Shown here piece after piece: positions 21,181 through 21,796 of a stretch of 21,796 nucleotides of DNA. Origin of the DNA: a virus; IMG/VR virus record IMGVR_UViG_3300028392_000323, positions 1 to 21,796 of that record. The stretch is one strand, 5' to 3'. How positions within the stretch are numbered: position 1 is the first letter of the stretch; every line of letters begins with the position of its first letter. A program made the translations under genes and the position numbers. The notes below the pieces were generated by a model that was not told where the DNA came from, did no database searches, and was given only the letters and a program-made list of their open reading frames with translations.

Positions 21181-21796
21181 ATGAATAATGTAACTGGTAA
21201 GAATATAATGTTGTACTATCACAATCCGATTACTAATACGGATATTCCTTTTGCGTGTTCAACAAATTGTACTTTTAGTGTTCAAGTAGGGCAAAAAGAG
21301 GTTACAAGTCAAAGTTCGGCTTGGTATAAAGAATACAAAAATGATATTGCTTCGTGGACTATTTCTTGCGATGGGTTAATAACTTTAGAAAACTATGGTT
21401 ATTTATATCTTTTAAATCTTCAGCAATCTAGGGCATCAATACAAGTTAAATTTGTGGTAGACAATGGTTCTTTGGGATTAGTTATAATTTCAGGTACTTG
21501 TAATTTAACAAGTTTACAAATAAATGGTCCTTGGAAAGATATAGCTACTTACGCAGTTAGTTTACAAGGCACGGGTGCTTATGGAACAACAGGTACATCG
21601 GTAACTCCAGGTGGAACTGTGATAGTTGCAGGTGGTGTAGTTTCAGATAAACAATATACGGCAGCAGGTGGCGAAACAACAATAACTTGGACGGATATGA
21701 TAGGCAAGACTTGTCTTTATGTTTCAAGAGGCGGAGTAGATGTAAGGGATATATTAAGTTCAACTCCTTCGGGGGAGCAAGTGCAATGGAACTCTA
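21181..21796 (+). CDS. Tail-tube-like/structural protein, 3' end outside window
   Basis: Open from ATG 21181 to the window end (205 codons, no stop). The first ~130 residues read as a tube-type beta domain: KNIMLYYHNPITNTDIPFACSTNCTFSVQVGQKEVTSQSSAWYKEYKNDIASWTISCDGL ('…t....~~e.~~tt~k~s~~~~~~~~g~~~w~is~~g~~'), as in TP901-1-like major tail proteins. A Gly/Thr/Val linker (TGAYGTTGTSVTPGGTVIVAGG) leads into a second segment (YTAAGGETTITWTDMIGKTCLYVSRGGVDV) that looks like a surface add-on domain. Being after the tail-tip gene, it may be a decoration or second tube-like protein instead of the main tube subunit. It has its own promoter-like box. Confidence 0.7.
   Translation, partial: MNNVTGKNIMLYYHNPITNTDIPFACSTNCTFSVQVGQKEVTSQSSAWYKEYKNDIASWTISCDGLITLENYGYLYLLNLQQSRASIQVKFVVDNGSLGLVIISGTCNLTSLQINGPWKDIATYAVSLQGTGAYGTTGTSVTPGGTVIVAGGVVSDKQYTAAGGETTITWTDMIGKTCLYVSRGGVDVRDILSSTPSGEQVQWNS

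Noticed and set aside
1-21796. CRISPR array, insertion sequence, integrase or attachment site
   Set aside because: No regularly spaced repeats, transposase motifs, terminal inverted repeats or recombinase signature were seen.

Overview
The window reads as one strand of a tailed-phage (or prophage) genome, siphovirus type with an HK97-like head. Every supported gene is on the + strand, genes are tightly packed with many 1-, 4- and 8-nt overlaps, and no gap exceeds about 100 nt. The likely host is a member of the Bacteroidota. The sequence is very AT-rich, start codons lack Shine-Dalgarno sequences, several genes are preceded by the TAnnTTTG promoter box typical of Flavobacterium/Bacteroides, and several proteins (DUF4373-type replication protein, HTH_39-type protein, Cys-rich mini-protein) are of kinds I associate with Bacteroidota phages. 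No integrase, repressor or lysis gene lies in the window, so lifestyle cannot be told.

Layout. 1-5262 is the early region. It holds small regulators (ribbon-helix-helix, HTH), a protein made only of a DnaA-type DNA-binding domain, an ERF-type annealing protein, a small protein with an SSB-like acidic tail, a DUF4373-type replication protein, a string of micro-proteins joined by ATGA overlaps, and a NinG-like recombination nuclease. A promoter-like box followed by a structured, T-tract-ended segment (2706-2800) precedes the replication gene.

5265-7626 is the most interesting part: a ParB-like protein, a predicted GT-B-like glycosyltransferase, and a predicted TET/JBP-family 2-oxoglutarate/Fe(II) dioxygenase, joined by ATGA overlaps and running straight into the terminase genes. 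The simplest reading is a DNA base hypermodification cassette: oxidation of a pyrimidine methyl group, then glycosylation, making a base-J-like or glucosyl-hmC-like mark before packaging. I see no methyltransferase or hydroxymethylase in the window.

7619-21796 is the structural region in canonical order: small and large terminase, portal, an unknown protein, MuF-like protein, prohead protease, major capsid, a Rho-independent terminator, head-tail connectors, tail completion, tail tube, a tail-assembly chaperone made by a probable -1 frameshift, tape measure, a tail-tip/minor tail protein, and a tail-tube-like protein cut off by the window end. TAnnTTTG boxes split this region into probable transcription units. 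Three of the boxes lie exactly 4 nt before an ATG, which suggests leaderless mRNAs.
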